A DNA stretch of 64,000 nucleotides, taken from Nitrosomonas sp. Nm132. GTDB taxonomy: Bacteria; Pseudomonadota; Gammaproteobacteria; Burkholderiales; Nitrosomonadaceae. Every line of letters starts with the position of its first letter. Position 1 is the stretch's first letter. Location: the NCBI RefSeq assembly GCF_900100485.1, contig NZ_FNDH01000002.1, positions 62,001-126,000 of the forward strand, in the 5' to 3' direction. The notes beneath the pieces were generated by a model, which had not been told where the DNA came from, ran no database searches, and was given only the letters and a program-made list of their open reading frames with translations. This document shows, in pieces, positions 49,822 to 58,349 of this stretch. The translations under genes were made by a program, and so were the position numbers.

Positions 49822-50304
49822 ATGTTTATTTTTTATGCGCTATCAATGCTGGTAATATGTGGACCAATCCACCTTTACCCCAATGACGCACACACGATGA
49901 ATGCTGAAAGTACAAAAATTATTCCACCTTTCATCTGGCCGCTCGGTGTGATGAGCGGCTTATATGCCCTCTCTTCGATATCCGGGGAACCGCCTGACGA
50001 TCCGACTCTCATCCATGCGGTGTTCTCCTGGTTTTCTCCGACTGTGCATAATATGCTGCATATCCCGGCTTATGCCTTACTTGCGTGGACTCTTTGCCGC
50101 TATCTGTTTCTGTATCTGCATCCTTGGGTTGGGTTGCCGCTGGTCGTAACGATCGCGGGCGCCTACGGTGCGCTGCTTGAATGGCATCAGTTCGCTATTC
50201 CTGGCCGATATGCTAGCCTCACCGATGTTGCGCTCAATTTTATCGGCGCAGTGATCGGCGCCTGGTTTGCCTGGAAAAGCGCGGCCACGAGCAAGACCGC
50301 CTGA
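49822..50304 (+). CDS. VanZ-like membrane protein
   Basis: A 160-aa protein (135 aa if it starts at the ATG at 49897; neither start has a clear ribosome site) with four membrane helices. It has the VanZ-like pattern: LSSISGEPPDD after the first helix, FSPTVHNMLHIPAYALLAW, and GALLEWHQFAIPGRYASLTDVALNFIGAVIGAW. VanZ-like proteins influence envelope glycopeptide/teicoplanin susceptibility in some Gram-positives. The role in Gram-negatives is unknown. It is bracketed by MITE copies C and D. Confidence 0.85.
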   Translation: MFIFYALSMLVICGPIHLYPNDAHTMNAESTKIIPPFIWPLGVMSGLYALSSISGEPPDDPTLIHAVFSWFSPTVHNMLHIPAYALLAWTLCRYLFLYLHPWVGLPLVVTIAGAYGALLEWHQFAIPGRYASLTDVALNFIGAVIGAWFAWKSAATSKTA

Positions 50305-50310
50305 CATCCT

Positions 50311-50478
50311 TAACCCGAATATTTCATAAATTCGCGTGATGATCACGCAGGATTTTGATTAATAGGGAAGTTTTGAGAAAGAGGGGTGTAGTGACTCATA
50401 CACCTAACTGAGCAAAATCTTTCTTATTAATCAAAAGACAAGTGAGGGCACGTGCCAATTTATGAAATATTCGGGTTA
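50311..50478 (+). mobile_element. 168-bp MITE, copy D
   Basis: Same element as copies A and C, same orientation, ends TAACCCGAAT and ATTCGGGTTA. It begins seven bases after the VanZ-like stop codon and lies convergently before the multicopper oxidase gene, 49 bases from its stop. Confidence 0.92.
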
Positions 50479-50526
50479 ACCCTCGTTAAGCCGTTTCTGC
50501 CTGCATGATCGACGCTTGCAATTTCT

Positions 50527-52161
50527 TCAGCTCACCAGGAAATTGCGCATCATGCCCATGTCTTCGTGTTCAAGATTATGACAGTGATAGAGGTAAAGAC
50601 CGGTATAGTCCTGAAAGGGCTTGATAATCGTGACCTCCTCGCCAGGCATGACCAGCACGGTGTCTTTCCAGCCGCTATTGATGAAGCCATCCTTGACAGT
50701 TTCATAGCCGCTGCCATGCTGATCTTGTATCAAGCGGGAAAGTATCTGGAACTGCTGTCCGTGTAGATGGATCGGGTGCGCCATCGACATCATCATGCCC
50801 ATACCGCCGCCTCTCCTGCCTCCTTCCCCCCTGCCATCTCCCCCGCCCATTCCTCTTCTTCCGCGCATTGCATGATCTTCCTGGACTATCTTGATTTTCT
50901 GGATGGTGTTAACAGGAATTTTCTCACCCTCTGCGACTGCCAGCATCTCAAATGATCGGTGATTGAGTTCGGGTGACATATGCATCATGCTCAAGCCAAT
51001 TTGGATAGGCTTATCCGGGTTTGCCACATCACGGTGGGTAAGCCGTTTAAACTTGCTCAGCACGGGCGGTAATTGGGGCGATTCGCTGGCTTTCCCGGCG
51101 ATATGGAATTTAACCAGCGGAAATTTGCTACCTTGCCCGAGCCCATCCCTCATCATGCCTCTGCCGCCACGCATTCCGCCCCCCATGCGCGGCATGACGC
51201 CGTGATATTCGAGGCTATGGAGCACGAGATCGGAACCAGGTTCACGCCCACTGAAATCGACCCATAATTCGACCCGTTCAGCCGGTGCCAGCATGATATA
51301 GGGGAAAGTCTCGGGTTTTTCGAGCAACGCCCCATCCGTTCCAATTGCTGTCAAGGGCGTACCATCTTCCCAGCCGAGTTTATAAATCCTTGAATTCGAT
51401 CCATTGAACAAACGCAGCCGATACGCGCGGGTTTTAACCGGAATGATGCGGTCAATCTGCCCGTTGATTAGGATAGTATCGCCCAGAAAACCCCTTATCC
51501 GCTCCTGCATGCCATGCTGGAGATATAGCAACTGATTGTCGGAAGTAAAGCGCCGGTCCTGAATCACGATCGGCAGATCGTATTCGCTGCTCGGCAGCTC
51601 CAGTTTTTGTTCTTGCTCATCGGTAATGGTGATCAATCCTGCCAATCCTTGATAAACCTGGGTCGCGGTCATCTCATGGGTATGCGCGTGATACCAGTTT
51701 GTGCCGGCAGGGTTTTTGACCTCGAATTCATACACATAACGCTCGCCTCGATTAATGGCGTACATCGGGTGTCCATCCATTTTCTGCGGCACATGCAGGC
51801 CATGCCAATGCGCAACGGTGGGTTCGGTCAGCTCGTTATAAAAAATGATGCGAACTTTCTGGCCATGAACGAGATTCAGGGTGGGACCGAGATAGCCGGG
51901 CATCTCGGTTAACGTGGAGGCAGGGCCTTTGAGCAGTTTTCCCTGGTATTGAAAAACACGGGTGGCTGCGCCAGGTTTGATGGAAACCGCGCCTGCGCGA
52001 GCAGTCAGTTCGATTTCCACATCGGGTTTGAAGGCGCTGCTGGGCGCATTGGTCATCTTGGCCATTTCCGCCAGGGCAAAACCTGGCCATGCCGCAGCTG
52101 CCGTACCGAATGCTGCAAACTGCAAAAATTGCCGTCTTTTATCATCGAAATGCGCCATCAT
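50527..52161 (-). CDS. Tat-exported three-domain multicopper oxidase with Met/Gly/Arg-rich inserts
   Basis: A 544-aa protein with a twin-arginine signal (KRRQFLQFAAFG) and three cupredoxin domains. Copper motifs: HWHGLH (~117), WYHAHTHEM (~156), HPIHLHG (462-468) and HCHNLEHEDMGMM (526-538), with an axial methionine. Two low-complexity insertions rich in Met, Gly and Arg occur near residues 325-345 (MPRMGGGMRGGRGMMRDG) and 430-460. They are analogous to the methionine-rich segments of CueO-type cuprous oxidases that bind Cu(I). It is likely a periplasmic copper or metal oxidase. It is unlinked to the smaller oxidase at 45 kb and precedes the metallohydrolase gene's 3' end on the same strand. 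Confidence 0.92.
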   Translation of the reverse strand: MMAHFDDKRRQFLQFAAFGTAAAAWPGFALAEMAKMTNAPSSAFKPDVEIELTARAGAVSIKPGAATRVFQYQGKLLKGPASTLTEMPGYLGPTLNLVHGQKVRIIFYNELTEPTVAHWHGLHVPQKMDGHPMYAINRGERYVYEFEVKNPAGTNWYHAHTHEMTATQVYQGLAGLITITDEQEQKLELPSSEYDLPIVIQDRRFTSDNQLLYLQHGMQERIRGFLGDTILINGQIDRIIPVKTRAYRLRLFNGSNSRIYKLGWEDGTPLTAIGTDGALLEKPETFPYIMLAPAERVELWVDFSGREPGSDLVLHSLEYHGVMPRMGGGMRGGRGMMRDGLGQGSKFPLVKFHIAGKASESPQLPPVLSKFKRLTHRDVANPDKPIQIGLSMMHMSPELNHRSFEMLAVAEGEKIPVNTIQKIKIVQEDHAMRGRRGMGGGDGRGEGGRRGGGMGMMMSMAHPIHLHGQQFQILSRLIQDQHGSGYETVKDGFINSGWKDTVLVMPGEEVTIIKPFQDYTGLYLYHCHNLEHEDMGMMRNFLVS

Positions 52162-52192
52162 CCTCCCTCCTCTTAAGTCACATTAACCGCGT

Positions 52193-53053
52193 TCAAAGCA
52201 CATTGATCGGTATCTTAAAATAAGACACCCCATTATCCTCCGCGGGCGGCATTTGCCCCGCGCGCACATTGAGCTGCACCGAAGGTAATATCAGCACCGG
52301 CATGTCCAGCGTCGCATCACGCGCAGTGCGCATGGCGACAAATTGATCCTCGCTGACGCCATCATGGACATGAATATTATGCGCGCGTTCTTCTGCCACC
52401 GTGCTTTGCCACTGAGCAGAGCGATCTTTGGGCGGATAATCATGGCACATGAACAATCTCGTTTCCGGCGGAAAATCCAGCAATCTACGGATGGATCGAT
52501 AAAGCTGGCGCGCATCGCCCCCGGGAAAATCAGCGCGTGCGGTCCCTACATCCGGCATGAACAGAGTATCGCCGATAAATATCGCATCTTCAAACTGATA
52601 AGCCATGTCGGCTGGCGTATGCCCCGACACTGAAATGGCTTTGCCAGTCAGCTTGCCCACGCTGAATAGCTCGCCCTCCGCCAGCAAATGATCGAATTGC
52701 GTCCCATCTGTCGCGAACTGGGGCTCCATGTTGAACAGCTTCTTGAAAGTTTGCTGCACGGCCGGAATGTGATCGCCTATCGCCGTTTTCCCTCCGAGCT
52801 TGCCCTTGAGATAGTCAGCGGATGAGAGATGATCGGCATGGGCATGCGTTTCGAGAAGCCAGCTCACAGTCAGTTTCTGTTCAGTGACAAAGGCGATCAC
52901 TTTGTCGGCAGAAACTGTTTCCGTCCTGCCCGCCTTGGGGTCGTAATCAAGCACAGGATCAATGACGGCGCAGCTTCCACCCGGCTCATCATACACCACG
53001 TAAGTCACGGTCCAGGTCGCGGAATCAAAGAATGCTTGGATATTTGGCTGCAC
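52193..53053 (-). CDS. Metallo-beta-lactamase-fold hydrolase (ETHE1/Blh-like persulfide dioxygenase family)
   Basis: The 286-aa product has the zinc/iron motif THAHADH at residues 69-75, then SGHTPADMAYQFEDAIFIGDTLFMPDVGTARADFPGGDARQLYRSIRRLL and HDYPP, the pattern of the glyoxalase II-like persulfide dioxygenase branch. In BigR-controlled operons this protein (Blh) oxidises glutathione persulfide to sulfite. It is transcribed divergently from the yeeE-bigR-SQR operon, and the 110-base gap probably contains a shared BigR-type operator. Confidence 0.9.
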   Translation of the reverse strand: MQPNIQAFFDSATWTVTYVVYDEPGGSCAVIDPVLDYDPKAGRTETVSADKVIAFVTEQKLTVSWLLETHAHADHLSSADYLKGKLGGKTAIGDHIPAVQQTFKKLFNMEPQFATDGTQFDHLLAEGELFSVGKLTGKAISVSGHTPADMAYQFEDAIFIGDTLFMPDVGTARADFPGGDARQLYRSIRRLLDFPPETRLFMCHDYPPKDRSAQWQSTVAEERAHNIHVHDGVSEDQFVAMRTARDATLDMPVLILPSVQLNVRAGQMPPAEDNGVSYFKIPINVL

Positions 53054-53163
53054 GGCGCTCTCCTTTTTTAAGTCCCAATAAATTCATATCAATTGACTAT
53101 AATCTATTCATTAACATAATATCAATTATAATTATATATAAAGATAAATCGAGGAAAGCCATC

Positions 53164-53595
53164 ATGATTATTGATTGGACACATTTCACACCATGGTCTG
53201 CCCTGGCAGGCGGCATGGTAATCGGTATCGCCACTGCAATACTGTTATTGCTTGCCGGCCGGATCGCGGGCATTTCCGGCATAGTTGGTGGTTTGCTCAA
53301 GCTGAGCAGAGGCGACATGGGATGGCGCCTCGCCTTTGTTTCAGGGCTCATCCTGGCGCCCTTCATCTGGCGGCTATTCCATGAATTACCGCCCATCCAG
53401 ATTGACACCAGTTACGCGGCACTGGCTTTGGCAGGGCTGATCGTGGGCCTGGGTACGCGTTATGGCTCAGGTTGCACCAGCGGTCATGGCGTATGCGGAC
53501 TATCGCGACTGTCACCCCGTTCGATCGTCGCCACGCTGGTATTCATGACCACAGGCGCTATCACGGTTTATCTCATCAGACATCTATTGAGCTGA
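53164..53595 (+). CDS. YeeE/YedE-family sulfur transporter, first half protein
   Basis: The ATG at 53164 has GAGGA upstream, and longer frames reading back into the promoter are not credible. The 143-aa protein has four helices and the family motif GLGTRYGSGCTSGHGVCGLSRLSPRS, whose cysteines lie in the pore of thiosulfate transporters such as YeeE. It is paired with the next gene, the second half of the same fold. It likely transports thiosulfate or a related sulfur compound across the inner membrane. Confidence 0.9.
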   Translation: MIIDWTHFTPWSALAGGMVIGIATAILLLLAGRIAGISGIVGGLLKLSRGDMGWRLAFVSGLILAPFIWRLFHELPPIQIDTSYAALALAGLIVGLGTRYGSGCTSGHGVCGLSRLSPRSIVATLVFMTTGAITVYLIRHLLS

Positions 53596-53620
53596 TGATT
53601 TCGTCAAGGAGGACACACTG

Positions 53621-54070
53621 ATGATCACTATTCTTATCGCATTACTGGCAGGTCTTATTTTCGGGATCGGACTGATTCTGTCGGAGATGGCCAATCCGGC
53701 GAAGGTGCTGTCATTTCTTGACATAACCGGTTCGTGGGACCCCTCGCTGGCATTTGTCATGATGGGCGCAATCAGCGTTGGCGTGATGGCTTTCACCCTG
53801 GCGCGTCGCCGCGGCCAAACTTACCTGGGCTCATCCCTCCAACTCCCTACCTCCCGTGTAATCGATAAGCGCCTGGTGCTTGGCAGCCTGGCATTCGGAA
53901 TCGGCTGGGGATTAGCGGGTATCTGTCCAGGCCCCGGGCTCGTGCTGGTTGGAACAGGCAACCTGCACGGCATCGTATTTGTCGCTGCCATGCTGCTTGG
54001 CATGGGTATTTTTGAGCTTCTGGAACGACACCAGGCAACGCAGTCCAAATCGGAAAATAAGAAAACTTGA
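53621..54070 (+). CDS. YeeE/YedE-family sulfur transporter, second half protein (DUF6691)
   Basis: A 149-aa protein with four helices beginning GLIFGIGLILSEMANPAKVLSFLDI and the second cysteine motif GWGLAGICPGPGLVLVG. It starts 25 bases after the first half gene with AAGGAG upstream. The two probably form one heteromeric sulfur transporter next to a sulfide-oxidising enzyme and persulfide sensor. Confidence 0.9.
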   Translation: MITILIALLAGLIFGIGLILSEMANPAKVLSFLDITGSWDPSLAFVMMGAISVGVMAFTLARRRGQTYLGSSLQLPTSRVIDKRLVLGSLAFGIGWGLAGICPGPGLVLVGTGNLHGIVFVAAMLLGMGIFELLERHQATQSKSENKKT

Positions 54071-54080
54071 GTATGCCTTT

Positions 54081-54527
54081 ATGCTGAACAATCCCTTAAT
54101 TATAAAAAAAACCGAAGACCCTGCCGATTTGACTGGCATACTGTCAAATCGGGCGTCTGCTGCACAAGCATGTGCGCTGCTGAAAGTGTTGGCCAACGAA
54201 GACCGCTTGCTCATTCTTTGTCATCTCGTGCAAGGTGACAAAAATGTAGGCGAACTGGAGCAATCGCTGGGAATCCGTCAACCGACCTTGTCACAGCAAC
54301 TTACCGTCCTGCGTGAAGAAAACCTTGTGAATACTGCGCGCAAGGGTAAATATATCTATTACAGCCTCGCCAGTCAGGAAGCATTACACATCATGCAAAC
54401 GCTGTACCAACTTTATTGCATGAATAAGACCCCTTATCACCCGCAGAAAAGCAGTCATCTTGAATTAAAGAAACCGATCCCTTCCAGAGGAGAAGAAAAT
54501 GAACCTTGTCACGACCAAACTGAATGA
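54081..54527 (+). CDS. ArsR-family persulfide sensor (BigR/SqrR-like)
   Basis: A 148-aa winged-helix repressor. The start at 54081 gives a normal ArsR N-terminus, and upstream residues overlap the previous gene. Cysteines 47 (RLLILCHL) and 113 (LYQLYC) are 66 residues apart, exactly the spacing of C42/C108 in BigR and C41/C107 in SqrR. In those proteins the pair forms a tetrasulfide with persulfides and releases DNA. The recognition helix region is RQPTLSQQLTVLREENLV. It overlaps the next gene by 29 bases and should derepress this cluster under sulfide or persulfide. Confidence 0.92.
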   Translation: MLNNPLIIKKTEDPADLTGILSNRASAAQACALLKVLANEDRLLILCHLVQGDKNVGELEQSLGIRQPTLSQQLTVLREENLVNTARKGKYIYYSLASQEALHIMQTLYQLYCMNKTPYHPQKSSHLELKKPIPSRGEENEPCHDQTE

Positions 54528-56205
54528 AAAACTGTCTGTTACCAGTCAAATCAGTGTGGATGATTTAGCAGAAATCGCTGCAGCAGGCTATCAATCGGTT
54601 ATCTGCAACCGTCCCGATCAGGAAGGCGGAGAAACCCAGCCCACCAGCACCCAACTCGAACAGGCAGCGCGCTCGCTGGGTATCAATTTCGTTTATTTAC
54701 CCGTCGAGATTGGCGCCGTTTCAGTAGAAAAAAGCGAGGCATTCAACAAGCTGCTGGCAGAATTACCAGGGCCCGTTCTCGCATTCTGTAAAACTGGCAG
54801 CCGGCCCCAGGCGCTGTATCAACTGGCCGGACAAGCGCAGGAAACGCCCGAACCGGAAAAACCCGCAAGCGAAGAAGAATCAGTCACCGCCGCCTGCAGT
54901 TGGACAGAAGAGCCGCCAGAAACTATTTACGTACCCCCTCCCTCCCAGGAGAAACAGCTTTCAGTAACGGCCGCCTGCAACTGGGGCAACGCTTTTGATA
55001 TCGTCGTGGTAGGAGGAGGATCTGCGGGAATTGGCGTGACAGCCAGCCTGCTGCATCGCCGCCCATCGTTACGCATCGCCATTATCGAACCGAGCGATAA
55101 GCATTATTATCAGCCCGCCTGGACACTGGTGGGCGGCGGCGCTTATGACATTGCCCAAACGGTAAGAGACATGGCGGACGTCATCCCGCCGGAGGCAGAA
55201 TGGATACAGGCAGCCGCGAGCGGATTCGACCCGGACAACAATCTGGTTCATCTGGCCGATGGCCGCTCGATCGGTTACCGGCAACTGATCGTTTGCCCGG
55301 GCATTCGCCTGGCCTGGGAAAAAATCGAAGGCATCCAGCAAACGCTTGGCCAGAATGGCGTGACTTCCAATTACCAATTCGAGCTGGCGCCTTATACCTG
55401 GACGCTGACGAAAAACCTCAAAAGTGGCAAGGCGCTGTTCACCCAACCGCCCATGCCGATCAAATGCGCCGGCGCGCCGCAAAAGGCCATGTATCTCTCA
55501 TGCGATTACTGGCTGCACCAGCAAACACTGGATAACATCGAAGTCGAATTCCACAATGCCGGCGCAGTCCTGTTTGGCGTCGCTGATTTTGTACCGCCAC
55601 TGATGGAATATGTGAAGCGCTATCATGCGCAACTGGTTTTCAACTCTAACCTGGTAAAAGTGGATGGCGCCAACAAAATCGCCACTTTCGAAATCAAGGA
55701 CAATGAAGGCAATATCACACGGGTAGAAAAACCGTTCGATATGCTGCACGTCACCCCCCCTCAGGCCGCCCCCTATTTTCTGAGCAAAAGCCCACTGGCA
55801 GATGCTTCGGGCTATTGCGAAGTCAATCCCAAAACCTTACAACATCCCCGCTACCCCAATATTTTCTCGTTGGGAGATGCCTGCTCCTCGCCCAATACCA
55901 AAACGGCTGCCGCAGCCAGAAAGCAAATCGTCATCGTAGCCGAAAACCTTCTGGCCGCCAAAGAAGGCAGAGAACTTCCCGATGTTTATGATGGCTATGG
56001 CGCTTGCCCGCTTACCGTGGAAAAAGGCAAAGTGATTCTGGCCGAATTTGGTTTTGGCGGCAAATTGCTACCCACTTTTCCGCTCGATCCGCTGGTAGCA
56101 AGGCGGCTCTACTGGCTATTCAAAGTCAAATTATTCCCCTGGCTGTACTGGAACGGCATGTTGAAAGGTCGTGAATGGCTTGCGCGTGTAAAAGGTACAA
56201 ACTGA
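54499..56205 (+). CDS. DUF442 domain fused to sulfide:quinone oxidoreductase
   Basis: A 568-aa fusion. Residues 1-110 are a DUF442 protein-tyrosine-phosphatase-like domain with the loop CKTGSR (97-102). Residues 110-165 form an acidic/proline linker that repeats SVTAAC at 128-133 and 155-160. Residues 165-568 are a type II SQR: FDIVVVGGGSAGIG FAD site, HYYQPAWTLVGGG, redox cysteine 323 in KCAGAPQKAMY, SLGDACSSPNTKTAAAARKQ, and the hydrophobic C-terminal membrane-associating segment. It oxidises sulfide to polysulfide/GSSH and passes electrons to quinone. In BigR operons DUF442 is normally fused to the metallohydrolase (Blh). Here it is attached to SQR. Confidence 0.93.
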   Translation: MNLVTTKLNEKLSVTSQISVDDLAEIAAAGYQSVICNRPDQEGGETQPTSTQLEQAARSLGINFVYLPVEIGAVSVEKSEAFNKLLAELPGPVLAFCKTGSRPQALYQLAGQAQETPEPEKPASEEESVTAACSWTEEPPETIYVPPPSQEKQLSVTAACNWGNAFDIVVVGGGSAGIGVTASLLHRRPSLRIAIIEPSDKHYYQPAWTLVGGGAYDIAQTVRDMADVIPPEAEWIQAAASGFDPDNNLVHLADGRSIGYRQLIVCPGIRLAWEKIEGIQQTLGQNGVTSNYQFELAPYTWTLTKNLKSGKALFTQPPMPIKCAGAPQKAMYLSCDYWLHQQTLDNIEVEFHNAGAVLFGVADFVPPLMEYVKRYHAQLVFNSNLVKVDGANKIATFEIKDNEGNITRVEKPFDMLHVTPPQAAPYFLSKSPLADASGYCEVNPKTLQHPRYPNIFSLGDACSSPNTKTAAAARKQIVIVAENLLAAKEGRELPDVYDGYGACPLTVEKGKVILAEFGFGGKLLPTFPLDPLVARRLYWLFKVKLFPWLYWNGMLKGREWLARVKGTN

Positions 56206-56212
56206 GCAACGC

Positions 56213-57034
56213 ATGGAGCCTGACTTGATCAGTATCCTGCTGGGTTCATTTACCGGCCTCGTGCTAGCGCTCACCGGGGCAGGCGGCACCCTCATCGCGG
56301 TGCCGCTGCTCATGTTCAGCCTGCACCTGACCGTTGCAGAAGCGGCTCCCGTTGGCTTGCTGGCGGTCGGCTTATCGGCAGCCATCGGCGCGTTGCTGGC
56401 ATTCAGGCAGAAAAGAGTCCGATACCGGGCAGCCAGCCTTATCGCGCTCACCGGCGCACTTGTCTCACCCGCGGGCATATGGCTCGCCCAGCGAATACCC
56501 AATACCCCGTTGACACTGCTGCTTGCCGGCGTGCTCGTCTACGTTGCCCAGCACATGTTGCGCCAAAGCCTGCGCGAACATCCAAAGGACATGACTGACC
56601 CGCATAGCGCTCCGCCTTGCCAGCTGGATGACACCAGCGGACGTTTGATCTGGACCTGGCCATGTTTCAGCGCGTTAGTATTTTCAGGCACGACAGCTGG
56701 TTTCCTGTCAGGCCTGCTGGGCGTAGGCGGTGGCTTCGTAATCGTGCCGGCACTCAGGAAAGCCACGAATATTCCCATATTGTCCATTATGGCGACATCG
56801 CTTGCTATCACGGCACTGATCTCCACCACGGGCGTCATCTCAGCAATACTGATTGGCGTCATGAAATGGCCGATAGCCCTCCCCTTTTGCGCTGGAACGA
56901 TTGCAGGCATGCTGCTTGGCAGAACTTTTGCCGATCGTTTTGCCGGGCCCAGATTGCAGCAGGCCTTCGCTCTCCTTACCGGCTGTATCGCCATCGGCAT
57001 GATAGCCAAAGTGATCTGGAGCACATTGCTTTAA
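56213..57034 (+). CDS. TSUP/TauE-SafE-family anion exporter
   Basis: A 273-aa protein with about eight helices in two repeats, GLVLALTGAGGTLIAVPLL and GFLSGLLGVGGGFVIVPAL, the TauE/SafE hallmark. It starts seven bases after the SQR gene. In this context it most likely exports sulfite or sulfonate produced by persulfide dioxygenase, completing a sulfide detoxification route. Confidence 0.93.
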   Translation: MEPDLISILLGSFTGLVLALTGAGGTLIAVPLLMFSLHLTVAEAAPVGLLAVGLSAAIGALLAFRQKRVRYRAASLIALTGALVSPAGIWLAQRIPNTPLTLLLAGVLVYVAQHMLRQSLREHPKDMTDPHSAPPCQLDDTSGRLIWTWPCFSALVFSGTTAGFLSGLLGVGGGFVIVPALRKATNIPILSIMATSLAITALISTTGVISAILIGVMKWPIALPFCAGTIAGMLLGRTFADRFAGPRLQQAFALLTGCIAIGMIAKVIWSTLL

Positions 57035-57066
57035 CCGCGCAGGGTGGGTAAGTCATCACTGAGAAC

Positions 57067-57096
57067 GATGCGCCTCCTGACATCGGCACATCCTAC
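57067..57096 (+). repeat. REP palindrome copy 1
   Basis: GATGCGCCTCCTGACATCGG followed by CACATCCTAC. Its exact reverse complement occurs at 57253-57282, and a one-mismatch direct copy at 57855-57884. All three flank the RAYT pseudogene. Confidence 0.9.
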
Positions 57097-57252
57097 GGGC
57101 TGCAGAATGGGCTGGCCGCATAATCGGAGTGCAAAAAAACCACTCCAGATTTCTCAGAAGCAGTCGTTTCTTACAATCGCAAGATGCAATCAGGGCAGCG
57201 TGTTGCAGCAGGCGCTTACATTAGCTACCTCAGGTTGAATGACCGATAGGGA

Positions 57253-57282
57253 GTAGGATGTGCCGATGTCAGGAGGCGCATC
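57253..57282 (-). repeat. REP palindrome copy 2 (inverted)
   Basis: Exact 30-bp reverse complement of copy 1, ending 35 bases before the RAYT start codon. Copies 1 and 2 form a REP pair around 156 bases of unique DNA. Confidence 0.9.
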
Positions 57283-57317
57283 ATTCGCGTGATGCGTCAT
57301 TAACAGGAAAAAACAGC

Positions 57318-57847
57318 ATGACCGAATACCGCCGCACTTATATTCCTGGCGCATCCTGGTTTTTCACCGTAAATCTTGCTGAGCGCAAAGACAACCGGTT
57401 ATTGATCGATAATATCGATTTATTACGCCAAGCCTTTGTATACACCAAGCAACGTCATCCTTTTCGCCTGGATGCAGCGGTTATTTTGCCTGATCATTTG
57501 CATTGTATCTGGACATTACCACAGAGGACTCTGATTTTTCCTGCCGGTGGAATATGCTGAAAGGTTATTTTTCCCGCAATTTAGAAAAAGGTGAGCGAAT
57601 TTCCGCCAGCCGGAAATCCCGAAGAGAAAGAGGAATATGGCAACGACGTTTCTGGGAACATGTATTACGCGATCAGTCTGATTTTAACCGGCATGTCGAT
57701 TATATTCACTGGAACCCAGTAAAACACGGTTGGGTCAAGAAGGTTCGTGATTGGCCTCACTCCAGTTTTCATCGCTACCTGGCACAAGATATTTATCCAG
57801 AAGATTGGGCAAGCCCTGAAAACCAGGATATTGAAGGCACTGAATAA
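57318..57847 (+). pseudogene. REP-associated tyrosine transposase (RAYT), frameshifted
   Basis: The N-terminal part (MTEYRRTYIPGASWFFTVNL) contains the HUH motif as DHLHCIW. The frame then shifts near 57520-57524, after WTLP: the continuation EDSDFSCRW is in another frame, equivalent to a gain of two bases or loss of one. The C-terminal part carries FWEHVLRDQSDFNRHVDYIHWNPVKHGWV with the catalytic tyrosine region. RAYTs are single-copy Y1 HUH transposases that act on REP palindromes, which flank this one on both sides. A sequencing error or programmed frameshift is possible but decay is the simplest reading. Confidence 0.88.
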
Positions 57848-57854
57848 CACGAAT

Positions 57855-57884
57855 GATGCGCCTCCTGACGTCGGCACATCCTAC
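57855..57884 (+). repeat. REP palindrome copy 3
   Basis: One mismatch to copy 1, just downstream of the RAYT stop. Its adjacent GGGCTA supplies the stop codon of the minus-strand small gene at 57888-58097. Confidence 0.88.
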
Positions 57885-57887
57885 GGG

Positions 57888-58097
57888 CTACAACCTTACT
57901 TCTGATGATCCGCATTCAATACACCTCCAGCCACCCAATTTATTAAGCGATATCAGAAGCCAGATTATTGACCATACACCGAAAGTCATAACTGTCAATG
58001 TTAAGTGCAGCAGATGGTTTGTGCCTTTCCTAAACACAAAAACATGTTTAATACATGTTCTACAAGCGCCATTCTTTTTTTCTCCAACCATTTCCAT
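57888..58097 (-). CDS. Small zinc-ribbon-like single-helix membrane protein
   Basis: A 69-aa frame preceded by an excellent AAGGAG. It has CRTCIKH near residue 13, a region RKGTNHLLHLTLTVMTFGVWSIIWLLISL with one membrane helix, and a second cysteine pair in WRCIECGSS. The two CxxC pairs could form one zinc ribbon around the helix. The pattern recurs in small uncharacterised proteobacterial proteins, but I know of no function. Its stop codon lies in the edge of REP copy 3, so the natural C-terminus may have been changed. Confidence 0.65.
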   Translation of the reverse strand: MEMVGEKKNGACRTCIKHVFVFRKGTNHLLHLTLTVMTFGVWSIIWLLISLNKLGGWRCIECGSSEVRL

Positions 58098-58349
58098 CGT
58101 ATCTCCTTATTCTTATTGATTAAATCATTACCTTGCCCCAATTTTCTGAATGCCATCAGAAGCGCTTGAATTATTCTTCTTCTGTATTTCTATTCAGCAG
58201 GGCGTTACGGGAATTAATCATGAAGAATTTGATCCAGGCGGGGAATCGTACAAAGGGACAGGTGTACTTTGGTGCAGGTGTACTTTGGTGCATCTTTACT
58301 AAAGCCCACCGCATACCCACAAAAATACCGATCAGCACAAAACAGCAAG

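Noticed and set aside
53032-53163. Extended N-terminus for the first YeeE half protein
   Set aside because: The additional 44 codons overlap the divergent hydrolase gene and its promoter region. The internal ATG has a good GAGGA site.
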